Below, in pieces: positions 52,559 to 61,175 of a stretch of DNA of 64,000 bases (the first letter of the stretch is position 1; each line of letters begins with the position of its first letter). The notes under the pieces are model-generated. The model was given only the letters and a program-made list of their open reading frames with translations. It made no database searches and had not been told where the DNA came from. The DNA is taken from assembly GCF_900107835.1 (NCBI RefSeq), contig NZ_FNRG01000015.1, forward strand, positions 33,202 to 97,201, written 5' to 3'. The position numbers were made by a program, and so were the translations under genes. The stretch comes from Oribacterium sp. KHPX15. Its GTDB lineage: Bacteria > Bacillota > Clostridia > Lachnospirales > Lachnospiraceae.

Positions 52559-53776
52559 ATGAAGGATTTTTTCAGCAGCTGGAAATACAGACTTACATCA
52601 TTTCTGGCTCTTACAGCGTTTACGGGATATGCGCTATTGGACACATTTGTAATCCCAAGAAGCTACACAGAAGGAACAGTGCAGCAGTCGGTGGCATTAA
52701 ATACAGAAGGAACAGTTGAAGTTGATAAAAGCGTGTTTGAAACCGCAAAGGGAACCGGTGCCAATGCCGAGAACCTGGGCAAATCGGAAGAGGATGCTTC
52801 AGAAACAGGGAACAGTTCTGAAAGTAATATAGATAATGCTTACGGAACTGAGAATGTATCCGAAAGCAATACAGAAGCTGCTTCGGAGAAGCATCACAGA
52901 AAAAACAGACCTGAAAGGATTGAAGTTAGCAGCACATCCAAAGCTGAGGAAGCAGTATCAACAACTATAGATACAGTAAGTTCAGATGAAGTTATCGGAA
53001 CCTACACCGACAGTGTAAAGACCATTACCTTAAGTGAATACAGAGCAAATGATACTTCCATATATGTTGCGGATGTACATTTGCTTGGAGATGCCACCGA
53101 GCTTGATGAATCGGCCTACAGTGCCTCGGATCTCATTCAGACAGCCTTTGCGGATGATACCTATGGCAAAAATTTAAAGGAAGCTACTTCTGTGACAGCG
53201 GAAGAAAATGACGCCATCCTTGCCATAAACGGAGATTTTTACGGGGCGCAGAATGACGGTTATGTCATAAGAAACGGAGCTCTTTACAGATCCACCTCAG
53301 GAGGAAATGAGGATCTGGCTATACTTGCAGATGGAAGCTTCGAGATTTTTTCGGAAAATGACCTTTCCGCAGAAGAGGTTCTGGCTGCCGGAGCGGTGGA
53401 CGTACTCAGTTTTGGACCCGGTCTGGTGGAGAACAGTGAGATAGCAGTAACAAAGGACGAGGAAGTAGGTAAGGCAATGGCTTCAAATCCGAGAACAGCT
53501 ATCGGCATACTTGAGGATGGACATTACGTATTTGTGGTTACCGACGGAAGAACAGAAGAGTCTGAGGGCTTAACATTGTACCAGCTTGCAGAGTTTATGC
53601 AGAGCCTGGGTTGCACGTCTGCCTATAATCTTGACGGTGGCGGCTCAAGTACCCTGTATTTCAACGGCGAGATCATCAACAAGCCAACCACAGGTGGTAA
53701 CAATATAAAGGAAAGATCGGTCAGCGATATAGTTTATCTGGGAAAAGCAGAGGATTCTGCAACAGAAAGTACATGA
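52559..53776 (+). CDS. Phosphodiester glycosidase family protein (NAGPA-like)
   Basis: The 405-residue protein has an N-terminal signal anchor (~10-32), a Ser/Thr/Glu-rich linker (~45-140) and a C-terminal NAGPA-type domain (~155-400) with AINGDFYG, SFGPGLVENS, NPRTAIG and YNLDGGGSST. Family members remove GlcNAc or other sugars from phosphodiesters. In Firmicutes they are thought to trim exopolysaccharide or teichoic-acid-type polymers on the cell surface. It stands between the glycosyltransferase fusion and a small membrane protein. AAGGAA precedes the ATG. Confidence 0.88.
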   Translation: MKDFFSSWKYRLTSFLALTAFTGYALLDTFVIPRSYTEGTVQQSVALNTEGTVEVDKSVFETAKGTGANAENLGKSEEDASETGNSSESNIDNAYGTENVSESNTEAASEKHHRKNRPERIEVSSTSKAEEAVSTTIDTVSSDEVIGTYTDSVKTITLSEYRANDTSIYVADVHLLGDATELDESAYSASDLIQTAFADDTYGKNLKEATSVTAEENDAILAINGDFYGAQNDGYVIRNGALYRSTSGGNEDLAILADGSFEIFSENDLSAEEVLAAGAVDVLSFGPGLVENSEIAVTKDEEVGKAMASNPRTAIGILEDGHYVFVVTDGRTEESEGLTLYQLAEFMQSLGCTSAYNLDGGGSSTLYFNGEIINKPTTGGNNIKERSVSDIVYLGKAEDSATEST

Positions 53777-53851
53777 GGTGTGAAAGTTAAGTGATACCCT
53801 TGTATGCAGTTCGATATTAGATTTAGATGGATATCTGAAAGGATAAAGCTA

Positions 53852-54358
53852 ATGAAAGAAAAATGTATAAATGGAAATGTTTATAAGAGCGGTGTTAAAG
53901 GATCAGATATAAGCCAAAAGAATGAAATCATGGCAGCGAAGGGAGAGGATAAACCCGGCGAAGCAACTAAAAAAGTACTGGGCTACGTCTTAATCACCAT
54001 AGCAGTTGCCCTGTTCGGCGCAGTTTATGAGTACTTCAGCTTCGGTGTTTATTCCTACTATATGATATATGCTTTCGCCATCCCGTTGATTTTGGGCGTA
54101 CTGCCGTGGCTTTTTATCGCCTCTGCCCGAATGGGAAGGGGAGCAACTGAAAAGGATTACCCTCCAATGTACACCATAAATCTATGGGGATCCGGCATTG
54201 CCACCCTGACTGTGGGCTCGGTTTTTCACGGAATACTGGATATCTACGGAACCACAAGTTCTTTATCTAAGGTTTATTTCATAGTTGGAGCAGAACTCCT
54301 GCTGACAGCCCTCATGACATTTATAGGGTACAGAGAGAAGACCAGGTTATTTTTTTAA
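53852..54358 (+). CDS. Uncharacterised four-helix membrane protein
   Basis: The 168-residue protein has a short hydrophilic N-terminus (~1-38) and four membrane segments (~42-60, 66-88, 108-125, 135-155). I do not recognise a family. ATG 53852 follows AAAGGA at 9 nt and is preferred to an in-frame ATG at 53804 without a ribosome site. It is the last gene of the surface-polymer block, and may be a membrane component of it. Confidence 0.6.
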   Translation: MKEKCINGNVYKSGVKGSDISQKNEIMAAKGEDKPGEATKKVLGYVLITIAVALFGAVYEYFSFGVYSYYMIYAFAIPLILGVLPWLFIASARMGRGATEKDYPPMYTINLWGSGIATLTVGSVFHGILDIYGTTSSLSKVYFIVGAELLLTALMTFIGYREKTRLFF

Positions 54359-54512
54359 ATACATATCGCATATTGTTACAATTTTGCAAATATTATGATA
54401 TTTTTTAAATGCTTTCTATGAAATCCCTCTATTTAAAAAGAGGATTGTAAGATATACTTAAGAGGAATGGCGTTTCAGCAAAGTTCATAAAAACAGAACA
54501 GAGGAGAATCAC

Positions 54513-56177
54513 ATGATTTCGATTTTGGTGAGCCTGATAGGAGGACTTGGTCTTTTTATAGCAGGCATGTACATGATGAGTCATGGTATCGAGAAGGTTG
54601 CAGGTAACAAGCTTCGAAAGATACTGGAGACGTTTACGAGAACAAGACTGACGGGAGTGCTTGTCGGAATGTTCTTTACAGCTGTTATCCAGTCGTCCAG
54701 TACGGCGACGGTTATGGTTGTAACCTTTGTTAATTCCGGTTTGATGGCCCTTTCCAATGCCTGCGGAATTATACTCGGTGCCAACATTGGTACCACAATT
54801 ACGGCAATGCTCGTAGCCTTCAGGCTATCTGCCATAGCACCTATATTTGTTTTCTTCGGTGCTGTGATGATGAACTTCATCCCCAATCCTACGGTGAAGA
54901 AATCCGGTGAGATAGTGATGGGATTCGGACTTTTGTTTGTGGGTATATCCACTATGTCCAGTTCCATGGCAGCCCTCAGAGAGATTCCGGCAGTCATAAC
55001 CTTCCTGTCAAGCTTTACCAATCCGGTGCTTGGCGTACTTATGGGATTTGTCATAACATCGATTGTTCAGTCATCTTCAGTTACTGTTTCAATCCTCGTT
55101 GTTATGGGTTCCATGGGACTTGTGGATCTCAGGATATGTATGTTCATCATCCTTGGATGTAACATCGGAGCCTGCTCAAGTGCGGTTCTCACAGCGCTTC
55201 AGGGAAATAATAACGCAAAGCGTGCAGCACTCATTCACTTGCTTTTCAATATTTTCGGTACAATTCTGATGTTTGTCCTTCTGCTTTTGTTTTCACCGCA
55301 GATCGAAACCATCATAAGAACCATATCAGGAACCGGAGATGATCCGGGATCCCTGGGACGAAACATTGCGTTTGCCCACTTTATCTTCAAGGTATTCCAG
55401 GTGGTTGTTTTCTATCCGTTTATGGATCAGATCATCAAGCTTACCTATGTTCTTGTTAAGGACGGCGAGGAACAGGAAGACAGCGAGGATGTTTTCAAGC
55501 TCAGATACATCAATCTCAACAAGCTTCCAAACCCTGCGGTTGCCATCTATATGGCTAAACAGGAGATGGAGAGGATGGCTAATGCTGCCTTCACCAACCT
55601 TGCCACAGCCATGGATTGTCTTCTTAACGAAGATGCTTCAGGAATCGAAAAGGTTTATGAAACAGAAAAGTATATCGACTGGCTTTGTGAGCAGATCAAT
55701 ACTTACATGACTAAGATCAACCAGAACGCCATTCCTTTGCGTGATGCGGATCTCATCGCAGGTTATTTCCATGTTTGCTCGGATATAGAGCGAATCGGAG
55801 ATCATGCAGAGGATATAGCTGACATTGTTAAGTATTTTAATGAAAAAGACGTTCATCTATCAACGGATGCCAAAGAGGAACTCAAAGGCATGATGGCTAT
55901 TGTTAGGGAGCTTATGAAGGATTCTTTGGACATGTTTGTTACAGGTGATATGACAAACATGGAAAAGGTAAGAGATCTTGAAAATAAAACCGATGAGCTT
56001 GAGCGTGAGCTTCAGAACAAGCATATTCAGCGCCTCAGCGAAGGTTTGTGTTCTGCACAGGCAGGTGTATTCTTCTCAGATATCATTTCCGGAATTGAGC
56101 GTGTAGGAGATCACGCAACAAATATCGCTTTTTCACTTTATGATGCGAAAAACCGCAGAAACGAAAAGGCAGGATAA
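54513..56177 (+). CDS. Na/phosphate cotransporter family protein with PhoU domain
   Basis: The 554-residue protein has two copies of the Na/Pi cotransporter repeat, each with QSSS (VIQSSSTATVMV and IVQSSSVTVSIL), eight or more membrane helices (~1-320), and a C-terminal PhoU-like helical domain (~340-550) with two ERxGDHAxxIA metal-binding motifs. It moves phosphate coupled to sodium. Its presence beside a polyphosphate polymerase cluster is suggestive, since that enzyme consumes phosphate, but it is transcribed separately. GAGGAG precedes the ATG. Confidence 0.93.
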   Translation: MISILVSLIGGLGLFIAGMYMMSHGIEKVAGNKLRKILETFTRTRLTGVLVGMFFTAVIQSSSTATVMVVTFVNSGLMALSNACGIILGANIGTTITAMLVAFRLSAIAPIFVFFGAVMMNFIPNPTVKKSGEIVMGFGLLFVGISTMSSSMAALREIPAVITFLSSFTNPVLGVLMGFVITSIVQSSSVTVSILVVMGSMGLVDLRICMFIILGCNIGACSSAVLTALQGNNNAKRAALIHLLFNIFGTILMFVLLLLFSPQIETIIRTISGTGDDPGSLGRNIAFAHFIFKVFQVVVFYPFMDQIIKLTYVLVKDGEEQEDSEDVFKLRYINLNKLPNPAVAIYMAKQEMERMANAAFTNLATAMDCLLNEDASGIEKVYETEKYIDWLCEQINTYMTKINQNAIPLRDADLIAGYFHVCSDIERIGDHAEDIADIVKYFNEKDVHLSTDAKEELKGMMAIVRELMKDSLDMFVTGDMTNMEKVRDLENKTDELERELQNKHIQRLSEGLCSAQAGVFFSDIISGIERVGDHATNIAFSLYDAKNRRNEKAG

Positions 56178-56186
56178 TTCAAATTT

Positions 56187-56209
56187 AAAAACAGCCAAGG
56201 CTGTTTTTT
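56187..56209 (+). terminator. Intrinsic terminator after the Na/phosphate cotransporter gene
   Basis: AAAAACAGCC and GGCTGTTTTT form a short-looped hairpin with T-run. Confidence 0.8.
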
Positions 56210-56232
56210 GATACTAAAAAACGTTATATAAC

Positions 56233-56304
56233 AAAAAGCAGATAAAAAAACGGCCTCCAATCATTAGATCTAAAGATTGGAGGCCGTTTTTTTATCTGCT
56301 TTTT
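56233..56304. terminator. Bidirectional terminator with 30-bp perfect arms
   Basis: Two 30-nt arms pair perfectly around a 12-nt loop (ATTAGATCTAAA); the arms contain A7/T7 runs, so it works in both directions. It lies between convergent genes. Its length and perfection are unusual for a terminator. Confidence 0.85.
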
Positions 56305-56323
56305 TGATGTCTTGGATTATTGA

Positions 56324-58084
56324 TTATCCTGCAATGTTTCCAATTGCATTGCCGTTCAAATCGGTTCCATTTACTGCATAGTCGCCGGAAGCTGCCTGTG
56401 TTTCAACTGGAACTTCATAGCCTGTGGTTTCTGCTGCAGCTGCTTCTGTATAAGCTGTTTCTGCAGGAGTTTCCATAACAGTCTCTGCTGCGGTTTCAGC
56501 AACAGTTTCAGCATAAGACTCAGTCATAGCAGTTTCGGCTACTGTGGTTTCTTCAACAGCGGCAGTCTCTGTACCTGCAGCAGAAGAGGAATTAACTACC
56601 TCTTTGTTTGTGATTACTTCATGTGCAGATCTTGTAGGAGCTACCTGAGATTTTACTCCGATATCAGGGTTTCCTGTGTCATCATTTATAACTTCGTACC
56701 ATTCACCATTGTGATACTCATAAAGAGCACCATCGATATATGTTGTGTCACCTTCCTGGTTTCCTTCAGTAACAGCCTCAGTTTCCTCAGAACCGGGTCC
56801 TCCGGCAGCGTCTTCGTCTTCACTTTCACCGAAAAGAGCTCTGATTTCCTCAGTGCTTAACTGATGGATTTCCTTTGTTTCGAATTCATCATAAGACATA
56901 GGGAGCTTAACATTACCGGAAACTATGATTCCTGCAAATGTATTGGCCTCATCTGCGGAAGCGAAGGATACGGTTATGGTTTCAGCTGGCTCAAAATCAT
57001 CATTGATCAGTGCGATATGCTGTTCTGACTCTGTTCCCTTAAAATCCACTGTGGAGCGTCCGAAAGGATTGCCGTCAACAGTTACGTAAACATCATTTGA
57101 ACCCGGAAGATATTCATAGTCGATAGCAAGTAATCCGGATACGGCGTTATCGTCATAATCACGGACATAATCCGCAAGGAGTACGTAAGTAGTGTCATCA
57201 ACCTTCTCAAAGTCACTTGCAGATATATATGCAAAGTCTTCAAGGGTTTCGGAAGCAGCATTGAGAGCATCTGAAGCAGTATTGAGTGTTTCACCATTTT
57301 CTGAATGCTCCTTGATTGCTTTAATGATCGCATCTGCAACTGCAGCATTTCCTTCAGCATTCTGATTTACCTTATCGTCATCTGCAGTATCTGCTGCGTT
57401 GCTGCCGTTTGCTTCCATTAGCTTTGCTACATCTACAGTCAGACCGTAGTAGTGATCTGTGATATTCTGGATTGCGGAAGCATTATCATCGGCGTAGCCT
57501 TCAGGGTTAGTGACAGAAGAAGGTTCGATGAGAGATATGAGGACTGCATCGGGACTCTTGTTTGCAAGAGCACGGATAAGACCTTCATAGAAAATTCCGA
57601 AGCTTGAAGGATCATCGTAATTTCCAAAGCTAAGAATAATCGCATCATATTCCACATCTTCAGAGAGCTGATTTGCAACGGCATAGCCTGAAAAAACTGT
57701 GTTGTCAGAAGGAAGCGACAGGTTCTCCGGCAGAACCTCGGAACCGAAGGTCTCTGTGATCTTTGCAGAAAGAAGCTCGGCCCATGCATTAGAGGAATCC
57801 TCAAGATTGTTTCCGGCAGCAAATCCATCGCCTATTACTAAAACGGATACAGGCTTTCCGGCATTGAGTTTTGCGTAAAAATTTCCGGTTACTACGGATT
57901 CTCCGGTTTCTTTGGTCTCGTTCTTCTGATCGGATTCAGTTACAGCTATTGTTGTCTCCTGAGGTGTCTTAACGGAATTGTTCTGACCGCTGATAGCGGC
58001 GATGCCAAGCAGGATAACTGCTACACCGGCGGCTCCACCGATACAGGCTTTTTTGTTATTCTCAAAAAAAGTTTTAAAATCCAT
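56324..58084 (-). CDS. Membrane-anchored SGNH-fold protein lacking catalytic Ser and His (copy 1)
   Basis: The 586-residue protein has an N-terminal anchor (~13-33) and an SGNH-hydrolase-like domain (~75-260). The usual GDS motif reads IGDGF, with Gly87 instead of the nucleophile Ser, and the usual DxxHPNAEG block reads DKVNQNAEG with Asn240 in place of His. The body continues with a beta-rich domain (~300-420) and a Thr/Glu/Ala-rich C-terminal stalk. It is therefore probably a binding or scaffold protein, not an esterase. AAGGAG precedes the ATG at 58084. A paralogue lies upstream in the same direction. Confidence 0.75.
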   Translation of the reverse strand: MDFKTFFENNKKACIGGAAGVAVILLGIAAISGQNNSVKTPQETTIAVTESDQKNETKETGESVVTGNFYAKLNAGKPVSVLVIGDGFAAGNNLEDSSNAWAELLSAKITETFGSEVLPENLSLPSDNTVFSGYAVANQLSEDVEYDAIILSFGNYDDPSSFGIFYEGLIRALANKSPDAVLISLIEPSSVTNPEGYADDNASAIQNITDHYYGLTVDVAKLMEANGSNAADTADDDKVNQNAEGNAAVADAIIKAIKEHSENGETLNTASDALNAASETLEDFAYISASDFEKVDDTTYVLLADYVRDYDDNAVSGLLAIDYEYLPGSNDVYVTVDGNPFGRSTVDFKGTESEQHIALINDDFEPAETITVSFASADEANTFAGIIVSGNVKLPMSYDEFETKEIHQLSTEEIRALFGESEDEDAAGGPGSEETEAVTEGNQEGDTTYIDGALYEYHNGEWYEVINDDTGNPDIGVKSQVAPTRSAHEVITNKEVVNSSSAAGTETAAVEETTVAETAMTESYAETVAETAAETVMETPAETAYTEAAAAETTGYEVPVETQAASGDYAVNGTDLNGNAIGNIAG

Positions 58085-58338
58085 TGTTATCTCCTTAATA
58101 TCAATGCTGTGGAGGGATAATGCTTTGACCATCCACGTTTGATGCGCAATGATTGTTACTTGTGCGCAAGGTGCTGATTAACACAGTGATTAATAATACT
58201 TTCATTGGCGATAAAAATCAATTAACTTTATTTGAATATTCTCGCAAAATCCCGTCATAAGGTAATAGTGCGTTGCGAATACATGCAGGTTGTAGCCGGC
58301 AGATATACATTTTACGGATGGATTGCACGTATAAAACA

Positions 58339-58370
58339 GAGCCCCCGGTCAGTTTTTAACTGACCGGGGA
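58339..58370 (-). terminator. Intrinsic terminator of copy 2 gene
   Basis: A 10-bp GC-rich stem (CCCCGGTCAG / CTGACCGGGG) with a 7-nt loop, followed on the minus strand by GCTCTGTTTT. The rest of the 310-nt gap between the two paralogues must contain the promoter of copy 1, and shows TGCGCA repeats near 58143-58167 but nothing I can name. Confidence 0.7.
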
Positions 58371-58394
58371 CTCCGAAAGTTCTGTATAGAATAG

Positions 58395-60329
58395 TTATGG
58401 AGCGATAGTAATGCCTATGGTTGGACCTGCGTTATTCCACTGACTTAAATCTATTCCCTGACCGGCCTCGACAGTGTAGGCTGTTGTCGGTATCGTGATT
58501 GTGGCAGAATCTGCGGGATCGCTGATGACAGCCTGCTCGGTTGATTCAGGGGTTTCTATAGCAGCAGTTTCAGGAACAACGGTTTCCTGGGGCAGTGCGG
58601 CTGTTTCTTCTACAGTAGTCTGTGCAGCAGCAGTTTCAGGAGCCGGGGTTTCTGCGACAGCAGCTGTTGTTTCTGCTGCTTGAGTTTCAGTCTGCTTTGG
58701 AGCAGCTTTTTTTGCAGGAGCCTGAGTTTCGGAAGCTTTCTTTGTTTCCTTTGTAGTCTCGTCCTGTTTCTTATTATCATTGTCTGCCTTGGTTTCCTTG
58801 GCAGTTGTCTCCGGAACCTTGGTTTCTGCTGCAGTTGTTTCCTTTGCCTTTGTCTCTGCTTCTGTGGTTTCTTCTACAGTTGTCTCTGCCTCTGTGGTCT
58901 CCGGAGCCGTAGTTTCAGGTGGAAGAGGAAGCTCATCGTACTTGTCCTTAGGCTGATTGAAATTGAGGTTTCCGGTTATGATGAGACCATGGAAACAGTC
59001 TGCCTGTTCTTTTGTGGCGAAGCTGACTGCGATACTGTCATTGATGGAAGCATCGTTATCCACTATACGGATATGTCTTTCCGGAGAAACACCTTCGCTT
59101 TCAAAAGAAAGACCTCCGAAGATAGTATTGTCGATGACTACCTGGGCGGTGTTGCTGCCGGTAAGGTAGTCATAATCAAGTCCGATCATACCGACGGTTT
59201 CTGAACCGAGAGTTGTAAGCTCCTGTGCGCTGATGATGAAGTTGCAGTCGTCGAGACGCTGGAAACTGTCTGATGCGATGTAATAGTAATGATCGTAAAG
59301 AGCTGCGTCAGGATTAACAGGTGCTATTGTTCCGTCAGATTCCAATGTTGAAGTTGTTGAAGCCTCAGCATTATTATTTTCAGGAACGATTTCCTCAGGA
59401 TTCCTGAGCTTGTCGTTTATCTTACGAACTATCCAGTTTGCATAGAGCTTCTGGCCTTCAGCATTTGGAAGAACGCCGTCATCTGTGAAAGAGTTCACAT
59501 CCTCGCCTGTAACCATAAAGGCTTCGCCCATGTTTGCAACGATGGCACCATAGTGCTCAAGAAGATTTCTGGCATAGGTTGCTGTTTCATCAGAATATCC
59601 ACCCGGTTCTGTTAATGATGCTGACTCGATCATGCCGATGATCTCTGCGGAAGGATATTGCAGCTTTATGGAACGAAGCAGGCCTTCATACTGAAGATCA
59701 AATGTAAATGGCGCGTCATAGTAACCTAAAGCTACGATAACCGCATCATAGACAGAATCCTTGTTCCCTGCCGCCTCGTTCATGAGAGTTACATATGCAG
59801 AGTAGGCGTTGTTTCCATTAGGAAGGGAAAGATTCTTTACTGAAGCTTCAGATCCAAAACTTTCATTAATGCCTGATGCCAAAAGGTCTGTCCAGTTTGT
59901 TCCATCCTTGGCGCCTGCGCCTGTGCCGAAAACGTCACCGATAACAAGAATTGAAACCGGCTCCTTTGCACTAAGCTTATTAAGAAAACTATTGTCTTCC
60001 GGAATAACAGCAGAAGCTGCTTCTGAGCCATTACCCTTTGTGATGATATTTCCGTCTGCATCTGTCTCAAGCTGGAGTCGTTCATTTGCAGCATTGATTC
60101 GTTCTGCATTAACAGACTCATCGATGGCATCCTCAGTGATGGCAGTGTTTACCATATAACCAAAGGCACCGATTATGGCAACTATCATCAGTATGAGTAC
60201 TGCAAGCAGTGCTGAGCCTTTCTTTGTAAGAGTGGAACCGGAGTTGTTCCCGGATCCTGACTCTTGTGGGGCAGATGTAGCTGGCTCGTTTGTTGTTTCG
60301 GAAATATTGTTCTTTTCGTCTTTACTCAT
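58395..60329 (-). CDS. Membrane-anchored SGNH-fold protein lacking catalytic Ser and His (copy 2)
   Basis: The 644-residue protein has a polar cytosolic start (~1-37), a membrane anchor (~38-62), an SGNH-like domain (~122-305), a beta-rich domain (~345-470) and a long Thr/Glu/Lys/Pro-rich stalk (~475-610). The nucleophile position is Val133 (IGDVF) and the His position is Leu287 (DGVLPNAEG). The D and N of the fold core stay recognisable. It is a clear paralogue of the protein at 56324, with its own terminator between, so both are expressed separately. A GAGGGA site precedes the ATG. No ligand is known. Confidence 0.75.
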   Translation of the reverse strand: MSKDEKNNISETTNEPATSAPQESGSGNNSGSTLTKKGSALLAVLILMIVAIIGAFGYMVNTAITEDAIDESVNAERINAANERLQLETDADGNIITKGNGSEAASAVIPEDNSFLNKLSAKEPVSILVIGDVFGTGAGAKDGTNWTDLLASGINESFGSEASVKNLSLPNGNNAYSAYVTLMNEAAGNKDSVYDAVIVALGYYDAPFTFDLQYEGLLRSIKLQYPSAEIIGMIESASLTEPGGYSDETATYARNLLEHYGAIVANMGEAFMVTGEDVNSFTDDGVLPNAEGQKLYANWIVRKINDKLRNPEEIVPENNNAEASTTSTLESDGTIAPVNPDAALYDHYYYIASDSFQRLDDCNFIISAQELTTLGSETVGMIGLDYDYLTGSNTAQVVIDNTIFGGLSFESEGVSPERHIRIVDNDASINDSIAVSFATKEQADCFHGLIITGNLNFNQPKDKYDELPLPPETTAPETTEAETTVEETTEAETKAKETTAAETKVPETTAKETKADNDNKKQDETTKETKKASETQAPAKKAAPKQTETQAAETTAAVAETPAPETAAAQTTVEETAALPQETVVPETAAIETPESTEQAVISDPADSATITIPTTAYTVEAGQGIDLSQWNNAGPTIGITIAP

Positions 60330-60418
60330 AATTAAAAATCCCTCATCTATTCATACTTTTTCAATTATAAAAAGGAATAGTAATTTTTTCTAGTTTTTTT
60401 AATGCTTTTTCGGGCAAT

Positions 60419-60428
60419 GTGGTATCAT
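60419..60428 (+). promoter_or_regulatory. Extended -10 promoter of the sce7726-like gene
   Basis: GTGGTATCAT contains TGG followed by TATCAT. Transcription would start close to the proposed ATG at 60436, leaving hardly any leader. Confidence 0.45.
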
Positions 60429-60435
60429 GGTAGCT

Positions 60436-61164
60436 ATGTTGTACGATAGAGACATTAGAGAACCCCTGTTTTCCTTTCTTGAAGATACCTATGGGAAAAC
60501 CAGAATAATAGAAGAGAAAATCATGGGCAAAAGCCGTGCGGATGTGGTTATGGTCACAGAAGACAGCATTTACGGAATAGAGATTAAGTCGGATGCGGAT
60601 ACTTACGTGCGGCTTTCCGGGCAGGTAAAGGATTATGACAGATTCTTTGACTATAATTACATTGCAGTGGGAACAAGTCATGCCATGCATATAGAGGAGC
60701 ATGTGCCTGACTACTGGGGCATCATAACCATAGATGAGGAGGATGGTAAACCTGACTTCTACATATTAAGGAAGCCAAAGGAAAACCCCCATATCAGATA
60801 CGAGGATAAACTGAGCCTTCTGTGGAGGCCGGAGCTACAGCGTATAGTCAGTCGGAATCTCAAAAACAAGTATGACTATCTCAGCAAAAAAGAGGTCATA
60901 AAAAGAATATCTGCCCAAATTAGTTATGATTGTCTAAGAAAAGAGATATCGACAGAGCTGTTTGAAAGAGACTATAATACCGTTTTGGACGAAATCAATA
61001 AATTCCGTGTGGAGAAGAGGAAGGCGAAGCCCAGGAGAAAGAAAAAGCTTCCTAAAGCAGGACACTCATTGCTGACTTCTGACGGAAAACTGATCAAAAA
61101 GCCGGATCTTAAAGTTTCACATACAGTTAAGGCTAAAAAGAAAAAAGGATCAAAGAAGGGGTAA
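60436..61164 (+). CDS. sce7726-family PD-(D/E)XK nuclease-fold protein
   Basis: The 242-residue protein starts MLYDRDIREPLFSFLE and has the nuclease core RADVVMV...YGIEIKSDADTYVRLSGQVKDYDRFFDYNY (written as in two halves), with the Asp, and Glu-x-Lys positions expected for metal catalysis. The C-terminal ~45 residues are very Lys/Arg-rich and probably bind nucleic acid. sce7726-like proteins are uncharacterised, often linked to mobile or defence regions; here the neighbours are ordinary. The start is uncertain: ATG 60436 matches the family, ATG 60427 lies inside the -10 region, and no ribosome site is visible. Confidence 0.7.
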   Translation: MLYDRDIREPLFSFLEDTYGKTRIIEEKIMGKSRADVVMVTEDSIYGIEIKSDADTYVRLSGQVKDYDRFFDYNYIAVGTSHAMHIEEHVPDYWGIITIDEEDGKPDFYILRKPKENPHIRYEDKLSLLWRPELQRIVSRNLKNKYDYLSKKEVIKRISAQISYDCLRKEISTELFERDYNTVLDEINKFRVEKRKAKPRRKKKLPKAGHSLLTSDGKLIKKPDLKVSHTVKAKKKKGSKKG

Positions 61165-61175
61165 GGGACAATACG

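Noticed and set aside
58143..58167. TGCGCA repeats as a regulator site
   Set aside because: Only two copies of a palindromic hexamer, which is too little to distinguish from chance.
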